45,980 nt of DNA from Tubiluchus corallicola (GCA_030141605.1 JAQGDQ010000011.1:1512408-1558387); one strand, 5' to 3'; counted from the stretch's first letter, positions 11,980-20,539 are shown. Notes: generated from the letters alone by a model not told the origin. Numbers and translations are program-made.

Positions 11980-14900
11980 TACAACAATATTAAATTGGAA
12001 ATAGGAAGATGATCGACTTGACGAATTTTTATTTTATTACACAAATGCAAATTATGAAAACTTCAAAAAATTCAAGCATGAGAGTACTACTGCATTATAA
12101 TTCAATGATAGTACAGCTTAACACAGTACAAATAATTTCAGCTTTTCCAATTTTGGATTTTAACCAACAATTTTGGATTTGATACGATTTTCGTAGTTTG
12201 ATGTTCAGTGCAGTGCACGAAAGCGAGATAGGATTGTTATTAGGATTTTTAACACTCTTAGTGAAAACTTGCAGACAGACAGAGCTTCTCTTACAAACAC
12301 CAGTAGCTTAGGGGTCAAATTTAGTCTAAAAACAAGCTTTCTTCAATAAAACGACCTAATTGCAACCTACAGGGATGAGAATGACAAATTGCAAAAAACT
12401 CTGAAACAGGTCGGGGGGTTCAAAGGGGCAAAGCCCTCTTGCAGCTAGCAACAAATTGCAGTTTTGTGACTTAAAATATCAATTACCTTGTTTCATGCAT
12501 AATTTAAAATGCCCAACTATCAAGGATACATCATACCTAATTGTCTCAAAAACGCCTAAGTACTGGCCGCTCCTATGCAAAAGTATATAAAAACTGTCTG
12601 CAATTGACTCAAATAGCTCCGCACAATTGATTCTATATTTTTATACATAAAGAACTACATGTGGTTACACTGATGTAAACAAAGTGACGGCCTGTCAACT
12701 AGCGGTCAGCTTGTGAAATAATGTACTGGGTCCGTAAAAATTTTCTCAACGAATTTACAAGATTTACAAAAATGGCACTACTGGTCTTCCAAAAACTCGG
12801 AATTCCGCGTATCCGCGAAAAATTCTCATCCCTGCTCTTAGTGAAAACCTGCAGATAGACAGAGCTTCTCATACAAACATCAGTAGCTTAGGGGTCAAAT
12901 TTAAACTAAAAACAAGCTTTCTTCAATAAAAACACCTAATTGCAACATAATATTTGACACTAATTTTACTAAATTTCATGGCTTCCTTCCTAATGAAATT
13001 GGGCATCAAATATCAAAGCATACACTCTTTCCCCAAAAAATTTTGTTCAGATTTGCTTCTGAAACTTACCCATTTTTTATGTAGGACTACATGTATTTAA
13101 CTACACATGATCAGGAGAAAACTTTAACAAGTGGCAACGTGTAAACTTCCATTAAGCAAACCAAAGGTAATGGAACTTGATATTAAATAACCATGCAGTA
13201 TTAAAAATGAAAAAATTTAATTGTTAATCGCGATAGCAGGCCGTTTTTTTGATTAAGTTTCGATTTTCGGTAATTATTGAATGATCCGATTATTGCGAAG
13301 TAACGATTTGCACTCTAGGATTGTAAACTCTTTTGTACAAAGCAATAGATTTAGCAGGAGGACAGCAAAACCTCATAGGTTACCATATTGATATTGTCTG
13401 AGTTGAAAAAAAGGACACTTTTTCGCACACTTGTAGGTAGGCAAAAATGACCAGTCTAGGGTCTATTAAAACAATGCAAAATAAAATACAAGTTATACAA
13501 ATAGGCCTACATGTATTCTAATAGCAATACCAAATGGCTATACTGCAAAAAACATTAACACACTGCAACTGTCAGTCGCCTGCTTGTTATTGGCTCTCAG
13601 GAATCGTATTTTGAGATGTTAGCAACATCTTGTATTGAAAATTAACGAGCTTTTCTTTGTCTCGTACTGTCGTACGCCTCTGCAGTTGGCAATGTCCGTA
13701 CATACTTACGGATTGAGGCAAAACCCGGACAAACTGCCGATTTTTTGAAAACCCGCCCGGACAGAGGTCCAAAAAGAGGGCGTGTCCGGGGAAACCCGGA
13801 CTTATGGTAACCCTATCTCTAATGCCACAACAAAAGTAAATGCAGACAATGTACTTTTGTTGAAGTTATAAATACTGAACTGTCCAATGCTTCAAAGTAA
13901 CAGCATTAGTATTACTCCATCATGATGGAAAAATCAGTAATGACAATTATAAGATAGCAATAACTACCTAATAAACAATAGAAAATGTGAAAGAAAAAAA
14001 CAGAAAGCTATCAATTGCTGTTGTTGCTACCTTTAGACATTTTTCCATCAAGATGAGCAAACTTACTCTGAAACATCGGATAGTACCCTATTTATAATCA
14101 CTGCAAAAATGCATGATGTCAGCATCCAGATGTCGGCACTGGATAATCTTTTGATGCATATGTCTGAAGACAAACTGATTGTTAAATTAAAAAAACAACT
14201 GAGCTTAAGAAATTGTTACCTACTGTACACTTGCAATAATTTATTTTTTCAACAACAATCTAAGTAATATTAAAACTGACAAATCAAGTGTTAGTATAAA
14301 ATTACTCCTTGAAAATTTGATGTCATAGCAAAATTTTCTTCCGTAAAAGCAAAATAATATTTCAAAGAAGATCTTCAGAATTACCTCCAATGTCATATAC
14401 AGCAACAGCATTGTCATTCTCACTACAGAAACCACCATCAGAACATCTAAGGCAAGGTAACTCAGCAGCACCTGTTTTGCTCCATTTTTCACCACAATAA
14501 CAATTATTGATAGAATCTGGTTTTCCGAGGAATGCGTAGTAACTCAGCCACCTTAAATCTTTCGGTTTTGTTCGTGATTTCTTAGCATCAAAATAAGTTT
14601 TCTTAGAATTGTATTCTCGACACTTTTCAATGCAGTTGTCTGCTGAAGTCACTTCACCAAAATCTTCTTCTAAGCTTGTGAATGTAGTAGCGTCTTTGAA
14701 GTGCCAACAACCTCTAAATTCTACACGCTCACCATGCCACACTGAAATAATCAACTTTATTTCAAATTGGCTGGCAATTAACAATATTATTAATTAGATT
14801 ATGACTATAAATGCCAGAATCTAATTAATTTTAGATCATTTTCCTAGACATTTTAAAACAAGTAAAAAAAATGCCAGAACATTTTTGTAACATATTATTA

Positions 14901-17900
14901 AAACTTACAGCAAATGCTCTATGTTGTGAACTCACCATTTTCAATGCAAACTAGACATAGGTCTAACTAGACATGGATGTAAACCAAACTAGAGTTCCAA
15001 CAGTTGATAAACTTTCACTCTTCTTTAATGGACATTTAGTGCCAGCACTCAGGAATTCCTGCCTTTAGTTCCTCTGCATCAAATTGCCCTGTGCGACCCT
15101 TGTACATTTTTTCTTTAAAGCACAAGAAACCTTTCACTGACATAAAGCATAAAAAATCGTCTCGAAATTTGATACGACTTACATACTACCTTTTCGTATG
15201 CATGGCCTGCATCGGCCATAACGCTGTATAAAACGTGTAAATTTAAACTCCCGCGATGACCGTTAGGCGCAGCCATTTTAAAGGTAAGTTGTTTGAAACA
15301 AGTTTTGATAACATTAAGTAAAGTTTGAAAAAATAATCAGAGTATTCGTAGCATACATGTTGCTAATTAAGTAAAATTTTAAATTACTGTATTTTGTCAA
15401 TAAGATTAAAAATACGTTTTTGGGTGAGTCAGCGACATTTTACCAATCGACACGAGCATTTTAAATTATTAGTCTAGTTATATAAGTGTTTCCAGCAGAT
15501 AAGTGAAATGCTAAGTAATATAGATTTGCACGGAAAGTTTTTTGGGTCATAATTTAACATTGCCTTTTCTTCCATTGATTTACGTGGTGTAGTGACGTCT
15601 TGTACTGGCGCTGTCGCAACAGTATTGCGGGAGATTTAAAATGAAAACAAACAAAATTGCTTTCAACGCGAGTATGATATGTGCATAAAATTGTTGTAAA
15701 GTACTATAATTCTTTAAGGGAATTTTGCTGAAAACTACTTCGGGTGCCCCTTTTCTTATTCTTTAAAGGAATGCCAGGCACAGTTATAGCATTGTTCTGG
15801 CATTTAAATTTTTGGTAAAAACATATTGGCCATGTCTTAAGGGCTAATAAATAAAACTATAAAGTTGCAACTTCCAAAACCAAAACTAATGTATTTTAAT
15901 ATAATGCTTTTAAATTTCAACTTTGTGAAGCGCTTGTTTCGAATATTAGTCTAAGCTTCAGCATATTCTCCAGCGCCACCCAATGAATTAGCAGTAAAAA
16001 CTTGACATTAACAATCACCTAAATCTTAAATGCACATTTAAACTAAATTTAGACAGTTCAGACACATGTAAAAGTGTAAAACATCAAGTAAGTAAGTAAA
16101 TAAGTAATTTATTTGTCTCTAAAAAAATAAATGTAAGAAAAAAAGTAAAATAAAACATAAAAGAGACAGAAGTTCCATTGAGAAGAAGTTAAATCTATAG
16201 ACAAGAAAATTGCTGCAAATCTGTCTTTGATCAATGGAGTTAAAGGACAAGAAAAGGGGCACCTGAAGTAGATTTCAGAAAAATCGCCTTAAAAAATTAT
16301 ACTACTTTACAGCAATTTTATGCACATATCGTATTTGTGTTGAAAGGAATTTTCATTTGTTTTCATTTTAAATCTCGCGCAATATTGTGCCGACGGCGCC
16401 ATTACATGACATCACTAAAATACGTAAATCAGGGGAAGAAAAGGCAATGTTAAATTATGACCCAAAAAAACTTTCCATGCAAATATATATTACTTACCAT
16501 TTCACTTACCTGCTATAAAGACTTATGTAACTAGACTAATAGTTTAAAATGTTTGTGCCAGTTGGTAAAATCTCGCTGACTCACCCTCCAGAGTGCGCCA
16601 CTCACTAGCCAAAAACGTATTTTTAATCTTATTGACAAGATACAGTAATTCAAAATTTTACTTAATTAGCAACATGTATGCTACGAATGTTCTGATTATT
16701 TTTTCAAACTTTACTCAATGTTATCAAAAACTTGTTTCAAACGACCTACTATTAAAATGGCTGCGCCTAACGGTCATCGCGGGAGTTTAAATTTACACGT
16801 TTTATACAGCATTACGGCCGATGCAAGTCATGCATGCAAAAAGGTAGTATGTAAGTGGTATAAAATTTCGAGACGAATTTTTTAAGCTTGATGTAAGTGG
16901 AGGGTTTTCTTGTGCTTTAAATATACTTGAGACTGATAATTAAAGTTCATTCAAAACTATAATTAGATGTGTAATAGGCTTATATGTTGAGCATCAGATT
17001 TAATCTTCTATTTAAATCTATAAATTCAACTTACATCCAGTGTCATACACAGCATTAGCTTCACTAGTTCCGCAGGAAAACCCGTTATAACAATCTCTGC
17101 AGTCTGTGGAACGTCCCAATCTGCCGTAACTGTTACCACAACTACAACTGTCCTGCCCTATACCAGCAAATGGAAACCCGTCATTCAGACAAGCTTCTAC
17201 ACAATTATACGGATGATTTCCCTGAAGGGATCTTGGAACTGCAGGAAGATCTGATTCAGTATCACGCAGGGCAGTGAAACAACCTTGGTATTCATATTCT
17301 GAAAAACAATACAACTACTGATTTACGATTCTTATGTGCTCACACACTCCGTTCAACTTCGGGTCTAAGTAAAAGCTGATGAGTGGTAAATAATGAAAAA
17401 TAAACATTAGCTAGAAAAAGGTTTCCAAAGAAACCAAATATTAAGCCACTTGAATACAAAAATAAATAGCATCACGAAATAAAAAAGTAAATTAACTTTA
17501 TAAAACTGAGGATTCCAAACATAGTTTTAAAGTATGGCCTCTGACCCTTTTTACTTCACGTAGTGGATTCTCTGTTGTAGCAAAATGCAATAAAACAGAC
17601 AACATTAATTATTATTATCATTTATTTATTAATATTATTATTATTATTACTATTATTATTAAAAGTCAAATTCAGGACAATTCGTCAAGCAAAAAAGTTG
17701 TACCCAGGGTTTGCTCTGCACACTAATCACAACAGAATAGCAGGAAATGATCCGTGACTTCCACATTTAAGTTGACACAAATGTTTAGCCCTACCAGACG
17801 CGCGTCACCTGGTCAACAGTTTAATTTATTTAAGATGTTTATTACGAAATTTGAAAATCAACTAAATATGGGATATTTGGGTATCTTTGAAAGGTCAGTA

Positions 17901-19382
17901 AGGGACAGGGGGCAAAATTATCAAATATGGGACATGTCCCATATATATAAGGGACGTCTGGCAAAGACATCGAGAGAGAACAAGGACAAGATAGAAACAG
18001 ATATTATTGTGACACCTGACGACATAAGAATGTCTCATCTTGTTCTACTACAGGCCAGGTTTAGCTTGCAAACTCTGACCTTGTGTGAAAGCATAATTCT
18101 AAAAATAATCGGTACAAGGAGAATAGTTACGACGGTTAAATGAATATGAAAACTAGGGATCTGAGGTGATTACCTGCAAATGGCAAAAACTCGTTGACAA
18201 AAATAATTTATTCAGTGGTAATACGAAACGTTTCATGTTTCAGACTACTGAAACTTAGTAATGGATGGGCTCGAACAAGCAAGTTGTTAACGGATTACGA
18301 CGCTATCAAATTCACCAAGAAAACGCGAATTTTGATCTTACAAAATTTACGGCGAAATCAAACACGTGACTAATCTTCATAGGATGTGGTGCCATCTACA
18401 ATGAAGAATGGGAAATGAGAGAGCGCGAGAGAGAAATTCAGAGGTAGAGATGAATGAAAGTTACAGATAGTTAGTGTTGCCCGAATACAAAATTAAAAAT
18501 ACAGGACTCCTAAAATTTCTCTCTATGTTACTATATATATATATATATACAAATTTATTAGACCAATATGTTATATAAAAGTAAAGAAATAAGTTAAAAA
18601 CATTAGGCAAGGACTTTAATGGTTTATGACGAAAACAGAAATAAAATCATTTGAAAATTACTCAATATAAGCAACATAGACAACTAAGTTAAATTCCGAG
18701 AAAGTGAAGTCATTGCAAAATTCTTATTCAATATAGACAATGTAAAGAAAGATCATTTTGAAAATTATTATTTAATACAAAATATACAGAAAATAAACTA
18801 AAATCTTGTTTCATATGGAAAATGTGAAAAGAAACAAAACTGAGAAACTGATATGCAAAATTTTCCTGGTTAGATTTGGTTCTTTTCATCAAGTGAATCT
18901 GAGAAAGGAAAATATAATTACTTATAGAGTTACAACTAAGAACCATAAAAAGGTAGCAAACATAATTATATTTTTATTACGAAATGTGTAAATGAACTAA
19001 ATATGGGACATTTGGATGTGCTTGAAAGGTCAGTAAGGGACAGGTTACAAAATTATCAAATATGGTACAAGTCCCATATATAAGGGACGTCTGGCAAAGA
19101 GATAAACAGAGAGCAAGACAGAAGCAGATATTACTGTGAAAACTTAACACTTTGAATGATAATACTGACTACTTGCTTGTTCTAAATTATGTGAAAAGTT
19201 TCCCGTGGGCTCAACCTGTACGCAGTATTATTAGCTATAAGGAAGTCACCTAGTTACCATTCTGATCATAATTTTTGATGGATTAGTTCCTCAAAATAAA
19301 TAAAAATTTACATACCAGGAACAGCATGGGAATTTTCGATCAGAACACGGACCATGAACAGGTAAACACCGAGCGTCCACAT
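1120..19382 (-). CDS. WSC/FN3 receptor-like protein gene, 12 exons, 3' incomplete
   Basis: Split gene read right to left. Proposed exons: 19316-19382, 17035-17298, 14385-14741, 11326-11619, 9901-10203, 7909-8031, 7168-7359, 6044-6168, 4748-4997, 4334-4419, 3365-3596, 1120-1434, about 869 residues so far. Every exon has AG before it and GT after it on the minus strand, and all junction phases agree: phase 1 between domains, phase 0 inside two FN3 domains. The product has a signal peptide, five cysteine-rich WSC domains (putative carbohydrate binding) and then three FN3 domains, so it should act at the cell surface or outside the cell. The last donor (GTGAGT at 1119) shows the gene continues left, so a transmembrane segment and any kinase or phosphatase domain would lie outside the window. 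WSC plus FN3 suggests an adhesion or sensing receptor; ligand and signalling are unknown. I do not recognise a named orthologue. Confidence 0.85.
1487..2448. repeat. 62-bp minisatellite, about 14-15 copies
   Basis: Tandem units 62 bp apart, with degenerate edges at both ends. Each unit holds the near-palindrome GGTCAGAATCTGACC, followed by an ACAATGTCCACACTCCATAC-type stretch. It sits in the intron between exons 11 and 12. Short ORFs across it are by-products of the repeat. Confidence 0.95.
2693..3346. repeat. 42-bp minisatellite, about 15 copies, splice-site-like units
   Basis: Tandem 42-bp units containing GAAAGGTAAGAAAAGTTGTG on the plus strand. On the gene (minus) strand each unit reads CTTTTCTTACCTTTCAG, a good 3' splice-site match. 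One unit near 2935 lacks an A (41 bp). The unit length is a multiple of three, so long ORFs run through on both strands. The array starts about 15 bp after the exon 11 donor. Confidence 0.95.
3365..3596 (-). CDS. exon 11: second FN3 domain, C-terminal part
   Basis: 232 bp, starting in phase 0 and ending in phase 1. It completes the FN3 begun in exon 10, with strand C at IIFRIEYRN and the late YTFTVMYNN stretch. The donor is either GTATGT (exon end at 3365, preferred) or an in-frame GTGGTA three bases earlier (exon end at 3368), so the last codon is uncertain. The 42-bp minisatellite begins about 15 bases inside the following intron. Confidence 0.8.
3602..4330. other. intron between exons 10 and 11
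   Basis: AT-rich intron DNA. The only structure seen is a perfect 20-bp tandem doublet (CGTGTTGACAAACAATCAGA twice) at about 4211-4250. Confidence 0.5.
4334..4419 (-). CDS. exon 10: second FN3 domain, N-terminal part
   Basis: 86 bp, too short to stand out as an ORF. Acceptor CATTTTAG, donor GAG/GTAAAA, phase 1 in and phase 0 out. It encodes a proline-rich FN3 start (PLHPVSPPQLS) and strand B (AVVNVKFE). It joins exon 11 in strand B, the same place and phase as the exon 8/9 junction, which supports both calls. Confidence 0.75.
4748..4997 (-). CDS. exon 9: first FN3 domain, C-terminal part
   Basis: 250 bp, starting in phase 0 after TGTATTCACAG and ending in phase 1 at a strong GTAAGT donor. 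It encodes the C-terminal two thirds of an FN3: strand C (AWFRVYISES), a paired-cysteine region, and a late SYITAVTVIA stretch followed by GREGREGR before the end of the domain. Confidence 0.82.
5137..5897. mobile_element. MITE with subrepeat-rich inverted ends
   Basis: A 761-bp element in the intron between exons 8 and 9. Its ends are inverted copies beginning TATAGGTTTTACA. Inside each end are repeated TCAAATGTAGAC and TCAAATGTGAC motifs (5150-5350), inverted as GTCTACATTTGA and GTCACATTTGA (5765-5885). The roughly 400-bp centre is AT-rich and non-coding. Confidence 0.7.
6044..6168 (-). CDS. exon 8: first FN3 domain, N-terminal part
   Basis: 125 bp with acceptor TTTGTTTCAG and donor TGT/GTAAAA, phase 1 in and phase 0 out, open throughout. 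It encodes the start of an FN3 domain ending in strand B (YFTIRIMFLSC). Sequence similarity is weak; the call rests on the splice sites, on phase agreement with exons 7 and 9, and on the exon 10/11 pair having the same layout. Confidence 0.65.
6342..6798. mobile_element. pogo/Tigger-like MITE
   Basis: 457-bp non-coding element with inverted ends: CAGTGGAACCTCGACTCACG on the left, CGTATCTCGAGGTATCACTG on the right. It is flanked by TA on both sides, the target duplication of Tc1/mariner-pogo elements. It lies in the intron between exons 7 and 8. It carries a G-rich run near 6677-6688. Confidence 0.8.
6801..7160. other. intron sequence, no clear feature
   Basis: AT-rich DNA between the pogo-like MITE and exon 7. 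It starts with a run of T and AAGTCATAAGTCATTTATT, which may be the end of an old retroposon, but no TIR, tail or coding match is convincing. Confidence 0.4.
7168..7359 (-). CDS. exon 7: fifth WSC domain, C-terminal half
   Basis: 192 bp, phase 1-1, donor GTATGT. It carries the second half of a WSC domain: YNECKCG, a paired-cysteine segment NCDVACG, then FCGGREHYSVY. The SVY ending matches the VYD/VYY endings of the other WSC domains in this gene. Unlike those, this WSC is split by an intron. Confidence 0.85.
7909..8031 (-). CDS. exon 6: fifth WSC domain, N-terminal half
   Basis: 123 bp, phase 1-1, with acceptor CCTTTAG and donor AGAG/GTAACT. It encodes GSGCYPAGQNYF, the usual aromatic GC start of WSC, and ends MCVSYCNSRG, the CxxxC helix. 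This is exactly the half that exon 7 lacks. It is too short to be seen as a long ORF. Confidence 0.8.
8147..8638 (+). mobile_element. TIR element, copy 2 of 3
   Basis: About 492 bp, closely matching copy 1: same internal order, including CCGGGGG near the left end and AATTCCGCGTATCCGCGG at the right end. Its left terminus is mutated (CAGGAATAAGAATG) while the right is intact (ATTCTCATCCCTG). It lies in the intron between exons 5 and 6. Confidence 0.8.
8639..9284. other. intron sequence, no clear feature
   Basis: Part of the intron between exons 5 and 6. A 77-codon ORF here has no recognisable domain and AT-rich codon use. Nothing is called. Confidence 0.4.
9285..9790 (-). mobile_element. LINE 3' end remnant
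   Basis: On the minus strand, codons about 9560-9690 read LLWNSLPLQVKQIKSLSAFK, the familiar WNSLP...SLSAFK tail of LINE ORF2 proteins in the CR1/Jockey/L2 range. The element ends at a low-complexity tail: AAATAAAGATTATTATTATC in minus orientation at about 9290-9322. Only the end is present, as expected for 5'-truncated copies. It lies in the intron between exons 5 and 6. Confidence 0.7.
9901..10203 (-). CDS. exon 5: fourth WSC domain
   Basis: 303 bp, phase 1-1, donor T/GTAAGT. A whole WSC domain: LGCWEDK at the start, the TCKDYCARR helix, FAGLEHGGGCYCG in the core, SPCNRRC, then TCGGGWALEVY at the end. It has the standard cysteine count for WSC, as in Wsc1, polycystin-1 and Kremen. Confidence 0.92.
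10230..11310. other. intron between exons 4 and 5
   Basis: AT-rich intron of about 1.1 kb. It has a purine-rich stretch at 10840-10900 and short ORFs with no domain. No repeat family was identified. Confidence 0.45.
11326..11619 (-). CDS. exon 4: third WSC domain
   Basis: 294 bp, phase 1-1, acceptor GGTTTTTCTTTTAG and donor GTAAGC. It encodes HKGCFQYY, a cysteine helix CRTLCRDAG, YVCRCGNGYP, NCKPCDG and a late ENAVSVYY ending. A tRNA-type SINE lies only about 55 bp upstream of its acceptor. Confidence 0.9.
11676..11985 (+). mobile_element. tRNA-derived SINE with (ATT)n tail
   Basis: The head contains RNA polymerase III internal promoter boxes in tRNA spacing: box A TAGTCTAGTGG (11687-11697) and box B GTTCGAACC (11731-11739). 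An unrelated body of about 180 bp follows, then the tail TTTAAATAAAGATTATTATT running into a long (ATT)n. The cloverleaf is not complete and the body and tail mark it as a SINE. It lies in the intron between exons 3 and 4. Confidence 0.85.
11687..11740 (+). promoter_or_regulatory. Pol III box A / box B promoter of the SINE
   Basis: TAGTCTAGTGG fits the A-box consensus and GAGTTCGAACC the B-box consensus, 33 bp apart. This is the internal promoter by which tRNA-like SINEs are transcribed. Confidence 0.8.
12257..12946. repeat. 112-bp direct repeat flanking a MITE
   Basis: The segment 12257-12368 recurs at 12835-12946 with a few substitutions. Both start CTCTTAGTGAAAAC and end with ACCTAATTGCAAC. 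TIR element copy 3 lies exactly between them. Confidence 0.9.
12370..12834 (+). mobile_element. TIR element, copy 3 of 3
   Basis: 465 bp with both ends intact (CAGGGATGAGAATGAC and ATTCTCATCCCTG). It is shorter than copies 1 and 2 through small internal deletions. It lies in the intron between exons 3 and 4, enclosed by the 112-bp direct repeat. Confidence 0.88.
12947..13690. other. intron sequence, no clear feature
   Basis: AT-rich intron between exons 3 and 4. No repeat, exon or RNA gene was recognised. Confidence 0.4.
13690..13816 (-). mobile_element. hAT-like transposon end (remnant)
   Basis: On the minus strand this begins AGGGTTACCATAAGTCCGGG, then has repeated CCGGAC motifs and CCCTCTTTTTGGACC. 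That start resembles the terminus of widespread animal hAT-type elements. Only one end is visible, so it is a truncated relic. Confidence 0.45.
13817..14384. other. intron sequence, no clear feature
   Basis: AT-rich remainder of the intron between exons 3 and 4, up to the exon 3 donor. No feature was recognised. Confidence 0.4.
14385..14741 (-). CDS. exon 3: second WSC domain (enlarged)
   Basis: 357 bp, phase 1-1, acceptor TTATTTCAG and donor GTAATT. The WSC landmarks are FRGCWHF, NCIEKCREY, NNCYCGEKW, LPCLRCSDGG and AVAVYDIG. It is longer than the others because of a lysine-rich insert between the cysteine helix and the CYCG core. Confidence 0.9.
15113..16921. mobile_element. foldback element: 1.8-kb imperfect palindrome
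   Basis: Left arm about 15113-15768 and right arm about 16239-16921 are inverted copies, about 660-680 bp each, around a 470-bp spacer. Landmarks are CCCGCGATGACCGTTAGGCG at 15251 with its inverse near 16770, and GGGTGCCCCTTTTCTT at 15742 with its inverse near 16250. The arms differ by scattered substitutions and small indels. No coding region was seen. The spacer contains a TAAGTAAG run and A-rich DNA that may be a separate insertion. It lies in the intron between exons 2 and 3. Confidence 0.9.
17035..17298 (-). CDS. exon 2: first WSC domain
   Basis: 264 bp, phase 1-1, acceptor TTGTTTTTCAG and donor GTAAGT. A compact, complete WSC: YQGCFTALRD, NCVEACLNDG, FAGIGQDSCSCG, DCRDCYNG and ANAVYDTG. 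Its first two bases complete a codon with the last base of exon 1. Confidence 0.92.
17315..17838. other. intron 1, left part
   Basis: AT-rich sequence with an imperfect (ATT)n microsatellite at about 17608-17661. No gene was recognised. Confidence 0.5.
17839..18013. repeat. dispersed direct repeat, copy A
   Basis: About 175 bp repeated at 18974-19144. The shared core includes GAAAGGTCAGTAAGGGACAG and AAGGGACGTCTGGCAAAGA. It contains the perfect 20-bp palindrome ATATGGGACATGTCCCATAT at 17925-17944. Probably a short mobile-element relic. Confidence 0.8.
18014..18973. other. intron 1, between the repeat copies
   Basis: AT-rich DNA with a GAGAGAGCGCGAGAGAG-type patch near 18417 and an (AT)n run near 18534-18548. 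No coding or RNA feature was recognised. Confidence 0.4.
18974..19144. repeat. dispersed direct repeat, copy B
   Basis: Second copy of the 17839-18013 segment, in the same orientation and about 1.13 kb away. Its palindrome has decayed (ATATGGTACAAGTCCCATAT). Confidence 0.8.
19316..19382 (-). CDS. exon 1: start codon and signal peptide
   Basis: 67 bp of coding sequence: an ATG with A at -3, 22 codons beginning MWTLGVYLFMVRVL and ending SHAVP, then donor G/GTATGT. The hydrophobic core followed by a small-residue SHA site is a plausible signal peptide. Its one-base overhang matches the two-base start of exon 2, giving VPEYEYQGCF across the junction. That agreement, and the position directly before the first WSC, is the reason for choosing this start. 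No similarity search was possible. Confidence 0.7.
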
Positions 19383-20142
19383 ATTTATTAAGTTTCAGTC
19401 TGCACACTTCTACGGAATTGATCAAACCAGCACCGTCCTACCCAATTTCCTGGGTGATGTGTGCAATTCATGTCCTGTTCCAGGGCAGAAATGAGTGAAG
19501 TTTTGCAGTAAGAGAAACTCAGTAAAAAAACGTTAAAAGGACATAATTATGACTGAACTGAGATTCACTCATACATGTAGTTATTAATTTTCACTCTGAA
19601 TATTCTGCAAAATTGATCAAACCAGCACACTCCCCACCTACACAACTTCCTGGGTGGATGTGACGCAATACATATCCTGTCGTTTGGGACAAAAATGAGT
19701 GAAGCTTTGCAGTAAGAGAAACTCAGTATCAAACGTTAAAATCAGATAATTATGACCGAACTGAGATTCACTCATACATGTAATTATTAAACTTTCACTC
19801 TGAACACTTCTACAAATTGATCAATCCAACGCACTCCTACCCAACTTCCTGGGGATATGACAAAATACTGTACCTGCCCAGTTCCTGTACAGAAATGCGC
19901 TAAGTAAAAACAGTAAAAACGTCAAAAGCAGATATGAATGAATTTTGGGTTCACATAATTATTAATTTTCACTCAAAATACCTAAAAATCGTCACACCCT
20001 AACCAATTTTCTGTGGATGTGACGTAGTACTACTATACACGTCCTGTTCCTCCACAGTACCAAAGTTTTGTCGTATTTGGAATTGAAAGTCAGTAAAAAA
20101 CACAAAAGCAGATATGAGTAAACTGAGGTTTATTCTAATATA
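19383..20142. repeat. about 200-bp decayed tandem repeats upstream of the receptor start codon
   Basis: Four diverged units of about 175-205 bp, at roughly 19383, 19582, 19784 and 19958. Each has a TTTCAC/TCTG start, a CCCAA-TT-CCTGG core, GAAACTCAGTA in the better copies, and ends near CTGAGATTCACTCATACATG. A possible fifth relic runs to about 20270. The first unit abuts the start codon, so the array covers the expected 5' UTR and proximal promoter. No TATA box is evident. Confidence 0.75.
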
Positions 20143-20394
20143 ACATCAAATGTGAAAGAAAACTGATCTTTGGACAATAAGACGTACACTGCGCGAGTCT
20201 GACACACATACTATCACGGTCAGTTCCAGTGAACAAAAAACTGCAAATTTTTTAAGCATTAACTGCTGAAAGTTTGACAAACCTGACAAGCTCATGTGAC
20301 GAGCACAGAAAATTTAAAGCAGAATTACATGTAATTTTGGGAAACAGTGATAGGTGCAAAACAACTGAAACAAGTTTGGGAAGCGGAAAAAGGA

Positions 20395-20539
20395 ACGAGA
20401 GAGAGAGAGAGAGATGGGGGGAGGGAGATGGAGGAGAGGGAGAGAGGGAGGGACGGAGGGAGGGAGAGTGAGTGAGAGAGAGGTGGGCGGGAGGGAGGGA
20501 GAAGGGAGTGAGTGAGAGAGAGAGAGGGGGAGAGTGAGT

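Noticed and set aside
17754-18143. 129-codon plus-strand ORF in intron 1 of the receptor gene
   Set aside because: It runs through the 175-bp dispersed repeat and shows no known domain.
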